A DNA stretch of 64,000 bases, from assembly GCA_037044905.1 (NCBI GenBank), contig JBAOKB010000150.1, positions 62,001-126,000 on the forward strand. Direction: 5' to 3'. This document shows positions 22,954 to 32,482 of the stretch, in pieces. The notes under the pieces are model-generated. The model ran no database searches, was not told the origin of the DNA, and worked only from the letters and a program-made list of their open reading frames with translations. Position numbers and translations under genes: made by a program. Each line of letters opens with the position of its first letter. Positions within the stretch are counted from its first letter, which is position 1. The DNA comes from Hortaea werneckii. Taxonomy: Eukaryota > Ascomycota > Dothideomycetes > Mycosphaerellales > Teratosphaeriaceae.

Positions 22954-24195
22954 ATCACTTGTTTGGTTTGATCTGAGTGGAATGTTTATGGTGCCCAGCC
23001 ACGGAAGCTACCGGATGGGCACAATACATACGCCCGCTTCCACTGTAAACGCCTAACTGAAGAAAAAAAGAAGAGAAGAGGAAGAGGAAGAGAGGTGAGA
23101 CGCGAGGCAAGTTTTATTCGATGTTTTGATGAGTCAGCAAGGCTAGATCAACAGGTTTTATGGCCTCAGGCTCGTTGCATGACACGTGCTGGGCCAGAGA
23201 CATGAACATGCTACGACAAGAACACGTGCAAACAGACGAGAAAAAATTGTAGGGATCGCTTCAACCGACGAACAATGAGCTCGCGTTGCATGACACATGT
23301 TGATTCGGAGACATGAGTACGCTACAGCAAGACGCGCGAACTGACGAGGAAAAAAATGTAGGGATCGCTTTTACCGACGAACAATGAGCTTGATGACGCC
23401 GGTTCAGTTGCAATCACTTGTTTGGTTTGATCTGAGTGGATTGTTTTGTGCACCAACCACAGAAGGACGAGTGTCGTCTACAGGCTGGGCAGACCGCTCG
23501 ACTGCCGCCGTCGGGTACTGCGCTGTTGCCACTCTGAAGAAAAAGAAAAGAGAAGAAGGAGAGCAAGAGAGTCGGAGCGCGAGGCAAGTTTTATTGCAGC
23601 ATTTGATGAGTCAGCAGGGGCAGATCAACAGGTTTTGTAGCCTCAGGCTGGATGACCGACGCATGTTGACCGGTCGGCTGGGGGAAGGCGCGATGGAATT
23701 AGGTGCAGAGGCTTACTGAACGGGTTTGATGAGCTATTGAGGAGTGACGACGCGTCTATTGAATGGCAATGGCACGAAAGAGCGATCAGGTATTGATTCA
23801 ATCATGGCTACATAGACAAGTAGATAGACAGCGCTCGCAGTCGTACTGGTACAAAGCAAGAGACACGAGACACGCTTTGAAATGTATGATCGAGTATGAC
23901 CAAGCGCCCATGAGAACAACGACGCTGGTTTTCCAAACGATCACTGGAGTTTTCATCTGGGTGGACTACACTACTCTTGTTGCCACAGAACGACAAATGT
24001 CGTCTACAGACAACAGAGCAAAGCGCCCACCGGTACCTTCATCACCTGTTAAGGGACATATCCAGATACTACACTTGAAGGCGCTGAGAAGAGAAGAGGA
24101 GAAAGAGCGCGCGTGGAGAGAGAGGGAATTTTGTAGTCCGTTCGATGACTCAGCGAGGTCTACGCACGGTCTGTTTTATTGCCTCAGGCGGCTGA
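22954..24195. repeat. array of three diverged ~0.5-kb repeat units
   Basis: Three copies of a compound unit lie in the same orientation. Shared blocks, in order, are: ATCACTTGTTTGGTTTGATC plus TGAGTGG (about 22954, 23412; weakly at 23940); a purine block near GAAGAAAAAGAAAAGAGAAG (about 23058, 23533, 24085); and a block opening GCGAGGCAAGTTTTATT and ending CAACAGGTTTTRTRGCCTCAG (about 23102, 23580; degraded at 24130-24190). ACGASTGTCGTCTACAG occurs at about 23466 and in altered form at about 23991. Copy spacing is about 458 then about 530 bases. No coding frame is conserved between copies, so I describe it as a non-coding or decayed repeat family. Confidence 0.75.
23170..23390. repeat. tandem pair of ~110-base repeats
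   Basis: Adjacent copies at 23170-23278 and 23279-23390 share GTTGCATGACACRTG, GAGACATGARYA, GCTACRRCAAGA, and TGTAGGGATCGCTT followed by ACCGACGAACAATGAGCT. They sit inside the first unit of the larger array and explain why that unit is longer between the CCTCAG block and the next unit. Confidence 0.85.
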
Positions 24196-25936
24196 TATCA
24201 CGTGTTTAGGTTGCTATGGAACGCCGTGGAAGATTGGGTAGGGGAGGGATCACGTCGGTTGACGTAGTCGTCATTTTGCTGCAACAACCTGGCCGCAAGA
24301 GTTGGCTCAGGCATCAGGTCCCGGGTTGGTGAAGAGGCGAGGCATCGATGGGTTATCGTTGCACGATCGATGTATCATACTGACAGTGCTCACGTTCGAC
24401 GTCAATTGAGTGATCAACACTTTTGACGCGTATCCATCCCTGCGAAAAGACATGTTTACCTCGTCGTGAGTCTTCTTTGGTTGTATTCTACTGTCGTATT
24501 TGGACCCCCATCGCACCCCCAGACAGGTGGCAAAGTCCTTTCGTAGTCCACAATACGCGGCTTCATCGCGTCGACCGGGGCCGCCGAGTTGCTAACCTTC
24601 AGGTTTCCATCCTGCGCATTACGCTTTTCACCGAAACCCGATTCCCTATCCCATGCGTCCACCGCCTCTCAACAACCTATCATTGACGCGTCAGACCATG
24701 AAATACCCTTGTCTCTTTCATCGACCAACAGCAGCGATCCACCGTTGATTGACCGTTGAAGACTCGATCCGACACGCGGTTAGCCACGTCGATGAGCAGG
24801 AAGTACAACAAACACCGATACAAAGTCCCTTCGGCCGCAGCTAGACAATTCAGTGACCAGCGGTCGGTCGGTCGCACTTGTGATGCTTGAGAGACGTCAC
24901 CAATTTTGGCCCAGGTCACGGACTTTTGTGCTCACAGTGTGCTCTGAATCTAGGCCCGTCGACCCATGCCATTTCGCTTGCCGCACGGAGATCATCCATC
25001 GCCATAGACACCGTTGAAGCCCTAGCGACTATTCTCTCTCTCAAGCTGCTAGAGATTCGTACCTTCCTAAATCGACCACCCCGTTCAGATTCACGTTGTC
25101 TCTATGCGGGAGCTGAAAACGCGATTCCCACATTTTTATCAACGCAGCGCCACGAGAGCGTTACATTATGAAAGAGCAGGACATACGGATAACTCTTCCT
25201 CGACCTGGCAACACTGTGCCATGGTTGTACGTGCTAGTCATCCAAGAAGAATGGGCTTGTTGAGAGTAAAATGCTGGGCTTCGACCACTCTTTGGCCTCT
25301 GCATAGAGTATATCAGCTTACATCCCTCCGTTCATCACATCCTACTGACTCGCATGGTGCCGTGCGTGGAAATCGACGTTGTTTGTCAAAAAGCTGTTGC
25401 TGGCGTTACTGTCAGGGAATGTGACATTGTGCTTGTGCCGCGAAGGCCTTCTGGTGTATGATGCAGTGTGACAACTTATTCGTACAGTCATGCCTCCATA
25501 TATCGTTGGAATTGTCTGACTCAATCAATGCAGACGAATTTCAAAGCCTGGGCTTTACAGACTGCTTTGTCGATCTTCGAAACTTCCAAGTCCGGCGCCT
25601 TCGGCTTCTGACGACAATCGGAGACAAAGCAAAATTCTGCGAACAAAAGCTCTGACGGATTCATTTGATGGTTGCAGATACAGATGGTCACTTGACTGGA
25701 TGGGGTAGTATTTGACGGGAGAGCGTTTCGCTTTGGACGAACAAGAGGAGGAGAGATTCAAAGAAATGGAGGACGCGATCATTGCGACAACTGATATAAC
25801 GATGCAAGAAGTACATAAAATGCCAGTCCCAATAAATGCTCATCTGTGTTGCTCGGCCGTCTACCATTTAATCCCCGTTCCTCAGAGCTCTGCAAACATT
25901 ACGAACGCCATCTCCTATGCACCGTGCAGATGGCGC
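24196..25936. other. 1.7-kb intergenic stretch
   Basis: Frames of 60-106 codons occur on both strands without domains, starts or splice signals that chain into a gene. Nothing else stands out. The right end is the 3' flank of the minus-strand gene ending at 25937. Confidence 0.45.
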
Positions 25937-27256
25937 CTAGTTGGTGTCCACCTTCCGCCTCTTACTCTCGCGCTGCTTGCCGTCGTCCATGCCATTCCTC
26001 CACCATCCTCTACCTTCGACCAACGTCCTGTCCCTCTCCCGCGCGTCCTCAACCGTCTTTTTGCTACTGCACTGCCGGCAGTACATTTTCTGGCACATCA
26101 TCATCTTTGCGATTCTCATCACTCCATTATCAGAGTTGTACTGCACCAGACAAGAAAAGAGCCTCTCGGGAATGGCCTCGCTGTAGCCCTTGCGAGCACC
26201 GTGGAATCGCATGAGACGGGGCTTTCTACCGTACTCATCAGCAGAAGCGCTGGGATTGCGTTGAGCGTCTTCGGCCGTTTGGATGTCGCACTCAGAAGAG
26301 TGCACGAAGGGAAGGCCGAGCAGCAGGTCGGTGTTCGTTTTGGCGTGACGGGCACGATCCAGTCCGTCTCTTTCGGCTTCATCGGTTGATGAACATTCGA
26401 CACAAAGCTCTCTGCGACATATCATGACACATCCGATGTTGTCTTTACCAGTGTCCTCCAGACCCGCCTCCGGTCTAAGAGCACTAGGGAGCAAGATTTC
26501 ATGAATTGGACCGCCCAGAAAATATATCTGGGAACTGTCGTCGACAAGTCTGCTCGTCTTTGCTGTTGCCGCTGATCCGTCCCAGATCATGTCGTTGTAA
26601 TGCATCATTCCAACAGGCCTGTGGCCGGTGTAATCTCTGCGGACGTTGATAACGGAGGGAATGGTGTTAGCACGACGATCGATCGTCGCAGCTGGAGGTG
26701 GTACGCGCCGCTCGCTTCCCGGCTGTGGCGCTTGATGAATAGCTGCAGGACGCGATGGTGATGCCACAGGAGATATGCCTCGCTTAATCGTCGTTGGCGG
26801 TGTCTTGCGCTTGACGCCAGTCGTGCTGCCAGATGCCATGGTACTCTCCTTGAAAGGCTGATCCTGCGATCTAGACGGTGGATTCTCAGCAGCTCTCGAA
26901 GACTCTCCCTTCTCGATACTTGCAACCACAACAATGTCACCGTCCTCGATCCCAAGACTCACGACCGCATCTCTCATATTCTGCAGCACCCCCTGCCTAA
27001 ATGCCGTGCGCCTCTCCATCTCCTCATCATCAGGATTGTCGGTATCGCACACCACCGCCCATCCCTTCGCAGCACGCTCATCAGACCGCCTTGAGAAGGC
27101 TTCCGAGAGCTTCTTCACCGTGACGTTCTCTCCTCTCTCGCCAGAATGTAGATGGTTGAAGATCCTCACCTTATCAGGGAGCGGGAGGTCGGCGAACTCG
27201 TCGTCCTTGAAGAGGAGGTAGGTTGTTGTGCGTTGGTTCTCGTTCCAAGGCACCAT
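25937..27256 (-). CDS. unknown nuclear-type protein with duplicated Cys module
   Basis: A 439-residue single-exon protein of unknown function. I use the ATG at 27256, because the 113 codons upstream in the same frame are leader-like. Residues 1-115 are an ordered N-terminal domain (MVPWNENQRTTTYLLFKDDE, later GWAVVCDTDNPDDEEM). Residues 116-200 are basic, Pro/Ser-rich and probably disordered. The C-terminal half carries the same Cys pattern twice: C280-x4-C285-x2-C288 followed by SS, and C388-x4-C393-x2-C396 followed by SS. Each has extra nearby Cys, and each is followed by an acidic-basic helix (DEAERDGLDRAR; TVEDARERDR). A basic stretch near the end (ESKRRKV) looks like a nuclear localisation signal. 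Zinc binding by the Cys modules is plausible but inferred. Confidence 0.75.
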   Translation of the reverse strand: MVPWNENQRTTTYLLFKDDEFADLPLPDKVRIFNHLHSGERGENVTVKKLSEAFSRRSDERAAKGWAVVCDTDNPDDEEMERRTAFRQGVLQNMRDAVVSLGIEDGDIVVVASIEKGESSRAAENPPSRSQDQPFKESTMASGSTTGVKRKTPPTTIKRGISPVASPSRPAAIHQAPQPGSERRVPPPAATIDRRANTIPSVINVRRDYTGHRPVGMMHYNDMIWDGSAATAKTSRLVDDSSQIYFLGGPIHEILLPSALRPEAGLEDTGKDNIGCVMICRRELCVECSSTDEAERDGLDRARHAKTNTDLLLGLPFVHSSECDIQTAEDAQRNPSASADEYGRKPRLMRFHGARKGYSEAIPERLFSCLVQYNSDNGVMRIAKMMMCQKMYCRQCSSKKTVEDARERDRTLVEGRGWWRNGMDDGKQRESKRRKVDTN

Positions 27257-27785
27257 GGTGGATGTTGGGTAGTGGGAGATGTTTCGAGCAGAATATGGCT
27301 CGGTGGAAGATCCGTAAGAAGTTGTAGTTGACGGGTGTGTGAGAGAAGAAGAAGTTGGTGGTTGTTGGCTGTGAGAAGCTGTAGTCGAGGGTTGTATGCA
27401 ATTAGGAGAAGTTGTTATTTGTTGATCGTCGAGGCAGAAAGCTGAGAAGATAGATGAGTCTCGAGCGGCGCTAATGCAATGATTTGCGTCTCGCCATTGC
27501 GGTAGAATATATTCACAAACGCAGGTGAATGGTAGCCAGGCAGACGCGAGACTTGACGTCGAAAAGCCGGACTTGACCGAACAAAGCAGGAGCACTCGAG
27601 CTCGATGAATGGCGCGTGGGCGCTGACAAGTCGAACGCAGCGCATGCTCCTCGATTTTACCCTTCGTCGACGGTCGATCCTTTCATGACGCACTTGTTAT
27701 GGTTGTAGAGCTCACAAAGCAACAGCGGAACCTTCTCTCCATTTCAAACGCAAAGAGACGGACACTAGGTCCATGGGGGAACAGT
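27257..27785. promoter_or_regulatory. shared divergent promoter region
   Basis: About 530 bases separate two genes transcribed away from each other (starts at 27256 minus and 27786 plus). The region must hold both promoters. I see no clear TATA box. An in-frame ATG at 27699 means the right-hand gene could start earlier and the promoter could be shorter. Confidence 0.4.
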
Positions 27786-28694
27786 ATGTCGGACAAGGCA
27801 GAGACACCTGACACCACGAAATGCGCCATCAAGACCACGAGGACTGGAGACAGTCTTTTGAGCTCCGGCGGCATTCCTCATGAGCACTCCACCAACGCTC
27901 TGAATCCTCAACGTGCCTATGGCACAGCAGCATCTCAGTTCTGGTTCGAGCTCGGATTCCATGTCATCGAGATCCTCGTCCGCGGCAACAAGACCTACAC
28001 CCTCCAACACCGAGCAAACCACAGGGACCTGCGAGCTTTGGTCCGACATCCCGCCATGCGCACCAAGGAGATGCTGCTCTTCGCATACCGTAGGCGAAAC
28101 GAGTTAAACATCTTCAACGAACAAGATCCATCTCCCGGCTCGACTCCCCGTCCACCACCATCTGCCACACCTCAATACAAGCACATGAACTTCCACTTCA
28201 CCCTCCAGCTTCCTTACTCACCACGGACACTATGCGGCTTCGATCTTGCCCGCGCGCTGCTGATCCCCCACCGCTTCCCGAATCTCAAGAGCATCGTGAT
28301 CAACCTGGACGTCCGTCTTGAGCTCGAGAGGCAGAGCTTCGTCGTGCCGGAGACCATGCGTAAAAGGTCCGCGACTGTTCTTCTCCTCCTGGGCATCGCC
28401 AGCAACGCAACGGACGCCGTCGCAAGAAAAGATAAGTCGTGCTTGCAAGAGTGGAAGCTGATCAGTGGTGTGCTGGTCAAGGTCGTGAAGCATTTGCGGG
28501 GGTTTCTTGGCGAGAGGGTGGAGAGGCGGCATGTTAACTTGACGCGGAGCGGCGGGGGATATATGCTTCACCCACAGCAGAGAAGAGACGAAAGAGCAGT
28601 TAAAATAGTAAAGCAGTTTGATGCAATTTCATGTCAGCTTGATGCTTGTTGCTTTGCATTGGATCTCGTATGTTCGGGCCAGATACCTACGTGA
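27786..28694 (+). CDS. unknown protein of a fungal lineage-restricted type
   Basis: A 302-residue single-exon protein, 331 residues if the upstream in-frame ATG at 27699 is used. I prefer 27786 because codon use becomes C/G-ending only from there. Visible features are an early QFWFELGFHVIEILVRGNKT block, a basic helix (HRDLRALVRHPAMRTKEMLL), a Pro-rich spacer, then HMNFHFTLQLPYSP and HRFPNLKSIVINLDVRLELE, which looks like alternating beta strands and helices. The C-terminal third is basic. This layout recalls the many unannotated proteins around F-box-like or DUF families in Dothideomycetes, but I cannot name one. It shares a promoter region with the Cys-module gene on its left. Confidence 0.6.
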   Translation: MSDKAETPDTTKCAIKTTRTGDSLLSSGGIPHEHSTNALNPQRAYGTAASQFWFELGFHVIEILVRGNKTYTLQHRANHRDLRALVRHPAMRTKEMLLFAYRRRNELNIFNEQDPSPGSTPRPPPSATPQYKHMNFHFTLQLPYSPRTLCGFDLARALLIPHRFPNLKSIVINLDVRLELERQSFVVPETMRKRSATVLLLLGIASNATDAVARKDKSCLQEWKLISGVLVKVVKHLRGFLGERVERRHVNLTRSGGGYMLHPQQRRDERAVKIVKQFDAISCQLDACCFALDLVCSGQIPT

Positions 28695-29237
28695 CGCTGT
28701 CTGCAAGCAAGTGCACGAGGAGTTCTTTGTTCAATGCCTAAAGAACAGAGATCTTGCTTTCCCGCCAATCATATTGCGACAAAAGCATTGCGTTTCCAAC
28801 ATCTGGCCTTCATTTGTTGAAAATCGCCAATGGACGATGTTGTTGCACCCCTGTGCAACCCTGCATAACCCTAAGTAGCCCAACGCATGACAAAGAGGGG
28901 GATCCAGGAGACTCTGAATGCAGATGAAGGATTCTTCTCAAGGTGCAAAAACCCGAGATGCATATTTTTTCATGGGATACGATGATGTGTAAGCATAAAG
29001 TCATCCCCGGGAGCGTATGATCCACATTTGACGTCCAATTGGCAGAAATTTAGTGTCCCATCCAGCGCAAGAAATTGATGTTTCCCAAGCGGAGGTGAAG
29101 TGAGGTTGACCATCGGACTCGGCACACCTTCCCCCCGACAGAAATTCCCCAAAACTTTCACATGTCAATCGCCGCACAATCAACACTCGCTTTTAAACAA
29201 TACCCAATCAATTCGCCTGGCGCATTCAGTACGCACA
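28695..29237. other. intergenic
   Basis: No gene is seen. The last 60 bases before 29238 form an A/C-rich leader for the downstream Slx9-like gene. Confidence 0.5.
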
Positions 29238-30068
29238 ATGGCTCCAGTCCGAAAGCGCACCGCTCTCCGCGCCCGCGCCTCTCGCGCCAACGACCCGCGT
29301 GGCAAATATGCACCACCACCAGCCCCCGCCGACACCACCACCGCCCCCGACGACCTCCTCCCCGATGCCGATGAATCACCCGCAGACACCCACACAGGAC
29401 CGGCGGCAGGCAAACGCTCAGCCGAGACCGCCTTCGGCTTCGACTCCAACGAAGGCTTCAAAGTCAGCAAGAAAGACAAGCGAACAATCCGCCACAACCA
29501 ACTCCTCGCCAAAGTCCAGGACGCGGACGCCCGGGTCGGGAAGAAGAAACTGAAGCGCCGACGACCAGGGAAGAAACTCGCGACGAATCTGGATAGTTTA
29601 GCGGATGCGCTGCCAGAGATGGAGGATGAAGCAGGAGGGGAAGACGAGGACGACGACTGGGAAGGGATCTCGGAAGACGAGGAGCACGACGGGGGAATGG
29701 CGGGGGTGGAAGGGTTCCGGAAAGTCAAGCGGAGACGAAGGACTCCCGGTGGAGCGGATGCGGCGAATCGGATGAAGATGACGTCCCTGCGTCACCGGCC
29801 CGGAGCCATGAAAAGGAAGCATCGGATGGAGCAGGGCGAGATGGAGCGGTTTGGGCGGAATTTGGCGCAGATGGTTGGGAGTGGGCAGGCGAATGTTAGT
29901 GATGGGAATGCAAGCGCAGTGAAGGGTCGGCAGGGCGAAGGTTCGAAATCGACGGGTGGCGAGGATGCTGGAGGCGGTGCTGCGAGTCAGTCAGATCGCT
30001 GGGCGGCATTGAGGAGGTTCATTGGTGGGACTATGGAGCAGAACCAGGCTTTTGCTGGCAGCAAGTAG
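29238..30068 (+). CDS. SLX9: ribosome biogenesis protein Slx9-like
   Basis: A 276-residue protein matching the fungal Slx9 family, a nucleolar factor for 40S precursor (pre-18S rRNA) processing and pre-40S export. The start ATG at 29238 gives the usual fungal opening MAPVRKRTALRARASRANDP. The conserved core is visible: FKVSKKDKRTIRHNQLLAKV near residue 77, an RPGAMKRKHRMEQGEMERFG block near residue 198 followed by NLAQM, and the C-terminal DRWAALRRFIGGTMEQ motif. Between them are a Lys/Arg-rich segment, a strongly acidic stretch (EDEDDDWEGISEDEEHD) and a basic cluster (KVKRRRRTPGG), as expected for a nucleolar RNA-associated protein. Single exon, with length typical for filamentous fungi. Housekeeping gene. 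Confidence 0.88.
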   Translation: MAPVRKRTALRARASRANDPRGKYAPPPAPADTTTAPDDLLPDADESPADTHTGPAAGKRSAETAFGFDSNEGFKVSKKDKRTIRHNQLLAKVQDADARVGKKKLKRRRPGKKLATNLDSLADALPEMEDEAGGEDEDDDWEGISEDEEHDGGMAGVEGFRKVKRRRRTPGGADAANRMKMTSLRHRPGAMKRKHRMEQGEMERFGRNLAQMVGSGQANVSDGNASAVKGRQGEGSKSTGGEDAGGGAASQSDRWAALRRFIGGTMEQNQAFAGSK

Positions 30069-31137
30069 ACTGGCTGCGTTGTATTAACGAAGTAAGAAAG
30101 GCTCACGGGACCCTTAGGTGCTGGTCTTGATCGTTACGATTTGATGCGACTCTTTATTTTGGACCAATTTTGACCTACGCCACCGCCGAAGACCATAAGC
30201 CCGACTTCTATCTTGTGTAAGTTCGCTCGCATTGGAGACTAGTCTTCGTTGTTATCGGTCAAGGTCGATCGGGGTCACTCAATTGCTAGTCTCCTTTGTC
30301 ATCGCACAATGACCCCTTGAGCGACAGCTTCGGCTCTAGCAAAGCCTGAGAGTTACAGCGTATGCCTCCGCCGTCCAAACATCTTTCAGAGGTTGATGTC
30401 ACGGCCAATTACGCAACCAGCGAAACCCTGTTTGGAATGTTCTTCTATGCCAGACAGTCACAGTGACTTGGCACCATCGTGCATGTTGTCCATTCATGCG
30501 ACGGCAGCAAGGAGCAGAGGCTGGAGTCGCTACCAGCTGCAGCATGCAACGACTTTTTGTTGATGATCTATGATGCCATCGTACAGGCTTTCTCAAGGCT
30601 ATCTGTGACGAAGGCTATCGTTGAGGAAGGCTCCTAGGGGATGAAGTCTGCCACCGCCTTCTTGACACGTCTTAGCTCACGCATCAGTATTGCGTGCCTC
30701 GATAGCACTAGGACTTCCTGCACACTGTATCCTTTGTTCCTCTTGTGCAAAACCAAGCAGAACTCGGGCCATGTCTATCACGGCTTTGACCGACCCTTGT
30801 ACAGGGGTTACTCCTAGCACATGAATGAGACCTTCTGCATCCTAGTGTGAATATGTGTCATCCCATCCGGCTACGCACAATTTGGGAGGGCACATGCTTC
30901 TCGCATTCATCTGCCGTCGATCTCGTGTTGCAGGACAAGTGCCACGTTAAGGACTGCGGGTTTCAATTTTTTTCGGATCTCGAGTATAAAAGACAACAGT
31001 CTTCGGGAGACGTTTGTGGGTACACACGCCTTCTCCAACACTTCGCGTCGACTCTGAGCACCATCACCACAAGGACTAGCTTTTATCCATCAGTCTTTGA
31101 CCCTGAAAAGACGCCTTTCACCTTATCTAAACCCACG
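30069..31137. other. 1.07-kb intergenic stretch
   Basis: No gene is seen on either strand. The right part contains a TATA box and the leader of the gene at 31138. Confidence 0.5.
30985..30990 (+). promoter_or_regulatory. TATA box
   Basis: TATAAA (continuing AAGAC) lies about 150 bases before the ATG at 31138, within a usable distance for a fungal core promoter. Confidence 0.5.
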
Positions 31138-32004
31138 ATGGCCGCCCGACCGCCCCTCCAGAACCACAACGCCGAGCGCGCCGACGAACTCGGCGACCGA
31201 CTCCGAGCACACTACCTCCTCCGCGACCCCAAGCGTCAAGACCTCACAAGAGCCATCACCCAACTCACCCAGACCTCCCCCGCCCTCTCTCACCGCCTGA
31301 CAACCCACCTCACCAACGCCGCCCTCGCCAGCAAATCCCCAGTCCGAACCTACGACATCCTGGGCTGGATGGCCCCCGCGCTGCCTTATCACGTCGTCGT
31401 CGCTTTGAACGCCTGGCAGGACTATCTCCACAAGGAAGTCCACCTCCGCAGCAAACTGGCGCGGTATGAGTGGCGCAACACCGTAGATGACCTTGCGGAG
31501 ATTCCTGGGGCCGGGAGGTTAGATGAATGGACTTCCGACGACCAGTTTGCGGCTGACGCCTCGAGGACTTCCCGGTTCGGGGTGGAGACGAGGGACTCGG
31601 CGGGAGGTCTGCAGACGTTCGAGCAGATTTACGAGGGCAGGGAGATGGGGATGCAGGTTGAGTCCTTGCGGGCGGCGTTGCAGGTTAGACAGGTGAGGTT
31701 GGAGTTTGCGAGGGGGTCGGAGAGGTATGGGGGTTGGTGGGCGAAGGAGTGGGAGGCGGGCGGGAATGTGGATCGGAAGGTTGTGGTGTGGATCGAAGGG
31801 GCGTTGGAGTGGTTGGATGGGAAGGAGAGGGAGGGAGTTCTTCGGCTTGAGGAGGGGGATGTGGGGGTTGTTATGGACATGCTAGTGGCTGAGAGGGAGA
31901 GAATCTTGAAGAGGAAGGAGGAGGTCGATGGGAAAGTCGATGAGGAAAGTGCGGATGACGAGGAGATGGCAATTGATGAGGAGACTGAAGATGAGCAGGA
32001 TTAA
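31138..32004 (+). CDS. unknown helical acidic-tailed protein
   Basis: A 288-residue single-exon protein. I choose the ATG at 31138 (MAARPPLQNHNAERADELGD) over the frame-opening ATG at 30847, since the upstream codons contain the TATA box and leader. The N-terminal 130 residues are helical with an ordered segment (RTYDILGWMAPALPYHVVVA). Residues 150-230 include GVETRDSAGGLQTFEQIYEG and a heptad-like helix. The C-terminus is strongly acidic (ESADDEEMAIDEETEDEQD). High charge and predicted helices suggest a nuclear or scaffold role, but I recognise no family. It converges with the minus-strand gene at 32483. Confidence 0.65.
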   Translation: MAARPPLQNHNAERADELGDRLRAHYLLRDPKRQDLTRAITQLTQTSPALSHRLTTHLTNAALASKSPVRTYDILGWMAPALPYHVVVALNAWQDYLHKEVHLRSKLARYEWRNTVDDLAEIPGAGRLDEWTSDDQFAADASRTSRFGVETRDSAGGLQTFEQIYEGREMGMQVESLRAALQVRQVRLEFARGSERYGGWWAKEWEAGGNVDRKVVVWIEGALEWLDGKEREGVLRLEEGDVGVVMDMLVAERERILKRKEEVDGKVDEESADDEEMAIDEETEDEQD

Positions 32005-32482
32005 GAGGGTAGGAGGGCAGTTCAACCTGGGGGTCTGAGCTAGGCGTCTTCCTCTTGGGGTGGCTTCTTCGCTCCTCCTGACTTCTTCTGATTACGTTAG
32101 TCCAGCATTGTACGCAGCGACTGAGACCAATACGACAGTAGCGAGACTGTTTATACAACATGACTTGAACCGCTGCGTGAAATAATTGTTTTTGGGACAC
32201 TCGAGATTGACCTTTTTAAAAAAAAAAAAAAAATGATTTCCTACCCTTGATATCGCACTACACTAATCAAAAACTTCAAGAACTCCATACTCCGTCCCAG
32301 GGCAATGAGGGCAATGAGGTCATTAGTGTTGCAGCTCGTCCGTCAAAATTCTCAGAAACGCCGTATCCCTCCCTTCCCCATTCCCATGGCAATGATGTCG
32401 CAGCAAGATGCTGAAAAGTCAAAAACGCCAAACTCCATCCCTCAAAGCCCAAAATCGATCAAGCTGACTCCTTCTTGCTCTC
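32005..32482. other. convergent intergenic region with poly-A
   Basis: This gap lies between two genes that point at each other. A poly-A run at about 32217-32233 is the only notable element. Confidence 0.5.

Noticed and set aside
22954..24195. Retrotransposon explanation for the repeat array
   Set aside because: I found no terminal repeats with TG...CA ends, no target-site duplication and no reverse transcriptase or integrase motif, so I kept the neutral label of repeat array.
25712..26389. Plus-strand open frame of 225 codons
   Set aside because: Antisense shadow of the Cys-module gene on the minus strand; no domain and no start context.
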